From contig JAHIEH010000031.1 in NCBI GenBank assembly GCA_018901675.1, positions 1 through 8,330 on the forward strand: DNA of 8,330 nucleotides, read 5' to 3'. Shown here piece after piece: positions 5,988 to 8,330 of this stretch. A program made the position numbers and the translations under genes. The notes below the pieces were generated by a model. It had not been told where the DNA came from, searched no databases, and saw only the letters and a program-made list of their open reading frames with translations. How positions within the stretch are numbered: the first letter of the stretch is position 1; the number at the start of each line of letters is the position of its first letter. This DNA comes from Nanobdellota archaeon. GTDB lineage: Archaea; Nanobdellota; Nanobdellia; Pacearchaeales; GW2011-AR1.

Positions 5988-6020
5988 GTTTTGTTCAGCT
6001 TCTTTCAAAACGTTTATGCT

Positions 6021-6039
6021 CAAAAACTTCCTGTTTTTG
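6021..6039 (-). terminator. Weak hairpin/T-run after the 566-residue gene
   Basis: A 7-bp stem (CAAAAAC and its complement) with a 5-nt loop lies 46 nt beyond the TAG of the 566-residue gene. On the minus strand it ends in GTTTTTG. Archaeal termination needs mainly a T-run, so this is a candidate only. Confidence 0.25.
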
Positions 6040-6084
6040 TTGTATAAATCTTTTCTCTTTCTTCCCTGAAAAGTTTATGCTAAA

Positions 6085-7785
6085 CTAAATAGGATAGTCA
6101 CCAATAAGCCCTTCTACCTTCTTAACAGCAGTTTCTTCTTTAGACAGAGTTCTTGCCAAATCTTTTAACCATTTAACTTTGTCATTCTCCATCTCTTTGT
6201 TTATCTCTTCTTCCATGCTATTAATGTATTCATAAGAAAATTCTGCCCAATATTCTCCAATCTCATATTTCAAAACCATTCTGCCATTAATTATTTCTGC
6301 CTTTGTGATTTTAACACTTTCATTTCCAAATTTGCTTAATAGTACTGCTTTTTCTTCTTCTGTAAGTTTTCCTGCTTCAAAACCAGTAAGATTAAAAGTC
6401 ATGTTCGTGGAAATGTTTTGCTCTGTAACATTAGTTTGTGTTGTGGCATTAATTGCCCCTTCTACTTCAAGAGCAGTTGTTAGTGAAACAAGCTCATTAT
6501 CTCCGTAAACCAAGCTTACTTTTAACTCGCCTTTCTCTGCTATAACATTTAATTTAGACACATCAATGCTTATTCGCTTTCCTATATCTCCAAGGTATTT
6601 CTCCCCAAATCCCTCTTCTTCACCAACAGAATAATCAGTAGTTACAATTGCTTCTTCATTTTCAAGAGTTAGTTTAATAGTATCGTCAGACAATTCCTCC
6701 CCTTCTTTTGTTTTAACACTTCCGGTTTTTATAGAAGAGCTCTGCCCTTTTTCAAGAGAATAAACAAATGGCGCTTCTCCAGAAACTTCTCCGCTTACTT
6801 CTTTCTTAATTTCCATCGAAACTTTTCCTGTAGATACCAGCCCCTGAAAAAGATTGAAAACTTTGCCAAATATTCTTGTAACAACTCCCCCGGTAACAGG
6901 AGCTTCTTGAGAGGTTTCTTCTGCAGTTTCAGTTGAAGCAGTTTCCGGAGTAATTTCCTCTTTTTTCTCTATCTTTTCCTCAGCTTTTTCTTCTTTTGAT
7001 GAAGATTCTTCTTCAACAGCATTTTCAGTTGGCTCTTCAACAGCTTCTGTTCCCTGCGCAACTTCACTTTCTGCAGATTCACTAACCTGCGTTTCTTCAC
7101 CAGTTCCAGCGCTTTCATTTGTTCCTGCACTTTCAACTGCCTCGGGGTTTTGTGATTCTGTTCCATTTGCTTCACTTTCAGAAACATTTTCTACACTCAC
7201 GCCCTCGTCAACAGCAACGCCAGTTTCATTTTTAACTTCTTCTTTTGCCTCTTTTTCTTCTGATTTTGATTCCGAAGAAATTTCTAATGTAAAAGAAACA
7301 GGAGCATAAATTAATTTTTTTCCAGAAACTCCATAACCTGCGCCGCTTCCGCTCAAAGAATTTCCTTCAATGTAATAATCTCCCTCAATAGTGCTTTCAT
7401 CTGAAAGCTCGCTTAATTGAAATTCATAACTTTTGCCCGAAGCACTCTTAACTACAATTTTTGAATCTGCTGGCAAAAGCTCCCCCTCTTTAAGGCTTAA
7501 TCTTAAAACACCATTTAAAGATTGGTTTTCATAGTAAGTTGTATCAAGGTCTAAAATAGCCTTACCGCTGAAAGACTGATTAAAAATTCCAAAGCCGAAA
7601 TATATTAATACCGCAATTACAAAAATCCCAAATATAAACAAAGCAGGTTTTTTATAATTGCCTGCGCTGAAACTTTCTTTTTTCCCAAAATATTCTGAAA
7701 CAACTTTGCCGTTAACCCTCTGGCTGTGATAAGAATAAGGCCCGTAAATCTTCCCGTTTTTTTCAATGTATTTTTTGTATGTCAT
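6085..7785 (-). CDS. Single-pass membrane protein with YGPY-type N-terminus and acidic outer linker
   Basis: A 566-residue protein. Residues 1-38 form a small beta-rich cytoplasmic motif (KNGKIYGPYSYHSQRVNGK), a type that recurs at the N-terminus of membrane proteins in related uncultured archaea and resembles DUF6788-like KxGKxYGPY motifs. A transmembrane helix spans 46-69 and should place the rest outside. A beta-rich domain follows (about 75-169). Residues 170-298 form a low-complexity linker with about 39 Glu, many Ser/Thr, several sequons and no aromatic residue. Then comes a short amphipathic segment (299-316), a VSGEVSGEAPFVYSLEKGQS beta domain (329-442), a sequon cluster (446-465) and a C-terminal alpha/beta part to residue 566. 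The only enzyme-like hints are absent: no catalytic motif is seen. It starts 5 bp after the small membrane-peptide gene and lacks its own Shine-Dalgarno sequence, suggesting coupling. It ends with TAG. Function unknown; an envelope structural role is inferred. Confidence 0.85.
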   Translation of the reverse strand: MTYKKYIEKNGKIYGPYSYHSQRVNGKVVSEYFGKKESFSAGNYKKPALFIFGIFVIAVLIYFGFGIFNQSFSGKAILDLDTTYYENQSLNGVLRLSLKEGELLPADSKIVVKSASGKSYEFQLSELSDESTIEGDYYIEGNSLSGSGAGYGVSGKKLIYAPVSFTLEISSESKSEEKEAKEEVKNETGVAVDEGVSVENVSESEANGTESQNPEAVESAGTNESAGTGEETQVSESAESEVAQGTEAVEEPTENAVEEESSSKEEKAEEKIEKKEEITPETASTETAEETSQEAPVTGGVVTRIFGKVFNLFQGLVSTGKVSMEIKKEVSGEVSGEAPFVYSLEKGQSSSIKTGSVKTKEGEELSDDTIKLTLENEEAIVTTDYSVGEEEGFGEKYLGDIGKRISIDVSKLNVIAEKGELKVSLVYGDNELVSLTTALEVEGAINATTQTNVTEQNISTNMTFNLTGFEAGKLTEEEKAVLLSKFGNESVKITKAEIINGRMVLKYEIGEYWAEFSYEYINSMEEEINKEMENDKVKWLKDLARTLSKEETAVKKVEGLIGDYPI

Positions 7786-7790
7786 TTGGA

Positions 7791-7892
7791 TTAAATCAAA
7801 GTTTTAACTATTCCATAAATTAAAAAAACAGCAGCGATAATACCGATCAGCCATGCAAGATAATACCCCCACCTCAAAATCCTCTTTTTCAT
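7791..7892 (-). CDS. 33-residue single-span membrane peptide
   Basis: A short ORF reads MKKRILRWGYYLAWLIGIIA, then 13 more residues ending KTLI and TAA. Basic residues at the N-terminus followed by one hydrophobic helix (about 8-29) are typical of a small membrane protein inserted with its N-terminus inside. AAGGGG lies 5 nt before the ATG, and a TATA box lies about 50 bp upstream. The TAA is 5 bp before the ATG of the 566-residue membrane protein, so the two are very probably on one message. No family is recognised. It may be a partner or regulator of the larger membrane protein, or its translation may simply deliver ribosomes to the downstream start. Confidence 0.65.
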   Translation of the reverse strand: MKKRILRWGYYLAWLIGIIAAVFLIYGIVKTLI

Positions 7893-7897
7893 TCTAA

Positions 7898-7903
7898 CCC
7901 CTT
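7898..7903 (-). promoter_or_regulatory. Ribosome binding site of the 33-residue peptide
   Basis: AAGGGG on the minus strand is 5 nt before ATG 7892. It is the main evidence, with the operon context, that this short ORF is translated. Confidence 0.5.
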
Positions 7904-8232
7904 TTGTAAGTAACTTTTTCCTGTTATTTTAAAGAAAAAGATATATTTAAAGGTTTCTTGAACCAAGATTTTTATAAAATCAGTCAAAACAAAAAGTGTA
8001 GTGCAAAAAATATATTTGAGTTGTTGAATAATGTTTAATCAAAAAGGTGTCGAATTGATTAATAGGTTATGACAGAAATAGCCTAATCCTAACAAATAGA
8101 AATATTTTAGAATTCACCTAAAATGAATCTGGATATTCTTAATTATACTCCTAGCTTATCTTATAGAATTCTCCCCTCCTTATCAGTTTATATAACAAAT
8201 ATCTTATTACATCCCAGTTATGCTCTCTGCCC
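7904..8232. other. Intergenic region of about 330 bp
   Basis: Stops are frequent in all frames I read. It holds the promoter at 7941-7951 and the small palindrome at 7967-7981. A symmetrical TATA-like GTTTATATAAC (8187-8197) could serve either strand. An AAGGAGGGG stretch on the minus strand (8173-8181) looks like a Shine-Dalgarno sequence but has no start codon at a usable distance. A 37-codon plus-strand ORF at 8123-8236 has no support. Unlike the other gaps it has no dense hairpin cluster. Confidence 0.5.
7941..7951 (-). promoter_or_regulatory. TATA box of the membrane-peptide operon
   Basis: The minus strand reads CTTTAAATATATC here (7940-7952). A start about 25 bp downstream, near 7916-7918, gives a leader of about 25 nt containing the AAGGGG site. 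A second AT-rich palindrome, GATTTT/TAT/AAAATC (7967-7981), lies just upstream and could bind a regulator. Confidence 0.5.
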
Positions 8233-8330
8233 TTAATTTGCCAGTCTTATTAGGTTGCTGATTGCTTCGGCATTGGGACAAGCACAATTGCATTTCCACT
8301 GACGTCCGAAATCTGTGTGTATCCCTGCTG
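8233..8330 (-). CDS. Probable 3' end of a gene entering the window (frame uncertain)
   Basis: The last 100 bases are visibly richer in G and C than the AT-rich gap before them, as expected for coding DNA. Minus-strand frames give two plausible C-termini. One ends at TAA 8233 and contains TDFGRQWKCNCACPNAEAIS, which is Cys-rich and could be a zinc-binding tail. The other ends at TAA 8250 and contains SDVSGNAIVLVPMPKQSAT. A third open frame, running further to the left, looks less natural. I cannot decide between the first two from 26-31 residues and recognise no family. Plus-strand frames offer no good start codon. Confidence 0.4.
   Translation of the reverse strand, partial: AGIHTDFGRQWKCNCACPNAEAISNLIRLAN

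Noticed and set aside
6969..7187. 72-codon Lys-rich minus-strand ORF
   Set aside because: It is a frame-shifted reading of the Glu-rich linker of the 566-residue gene.
8123..8236. 37-codon plus-strand ORF
   Set aside because: No ribosome site, opposite orientation to all other genes, and no recognisable pattern in the peptide.
1..8330. tRNA, rRNA or insertion-sequence transposase genes
   Set aside because: I saw no cloverleaf with a TTC-type arm, no conserved rRNA stretches and no transposase motif in any large frame.

Overview
The window is AT-rich and looks archaeal. TATA-like boxes sit upstream of several genes, and a few genes have GGTG-type ribosome binding sites. The proteins are Lys/Glu/Ile-rich, and the surface proteins are packed with N-x-S/T sequons. 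Large surface proteins, a KxGKxYGPY-type N-terminus and long charged coiled coils suggest a DPANN-type archaeon (Woesearchaeota or Pacearchaeota-like). That placement is inference from style; no rRNA, tRNA or universal marker gene is present. TAA, TAG and TGA all end genes, so the standard code applies.

Every supported gene lies on the minus strand, so transcription runs from high to low coordinates. A gene fragment ends near 8233-8250 (frame uncertain). After a gap of about 340 bp comes a two-gene unit: a 33-residue single-span membrane peptide (7791-7892) and, 5 bp later, a 566-residue single-pass membrane protein (6085-7785). The next gap holds a strong TATA box, operator-like repeats and two hairpins. 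It leads into a second unit: a 75-residue winged-helix protein (5596-5823) whose stop overlaps the start of a 970-residue surface protein (2687-5599). That protein has a glycosylatable, Cys-rich outer region with TSP1-like and Myxococcus-type modules, a membrane anchor and a very basic cytoplasmic tail. A gap filled by a dense hairpin array (2403-2676) follows, then a 683-residue all-coiled-coil protein (247-2298). A last hairpin cluster (65-160) precedes what may be the start of another gene leaving the window at base 1.

The most unusual feature is the family of palindromic modules in the intergenic gaps. Between 2403 and 2676 eight complete hairpins stand almost end to end. In the best-preserved part they are separated by tetranucleotides that strictly alternate, ATGT and GCCA. 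Two modules are present as exact 40-41 bp duplicates, and a truncated ninth abuts the upstream gene. One module type (GATTCCC, stem-loop, TAGGA) recurs at 5896-5928 with different stem bases. A different 22-bp palindrome (ACCACACACT plus its complement) occurs at 65-94 and 5855-5884, each time about 30 nt upstream of a minus-strand start codon, with its 2-base centre AA in one and TT in the other.

Working model (inference): the window encodes a cell-surface programme. Two membrane proteins and a membrane peptide form the envelope part. The winged-helix protein controls its own operon and perhaps a second one through shared palindromes. The coiled-coil protein is a cytoplasmic structural partner. 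The hairpin array is either a mobile or processed DNA element or a set of transcribed 3' structures.
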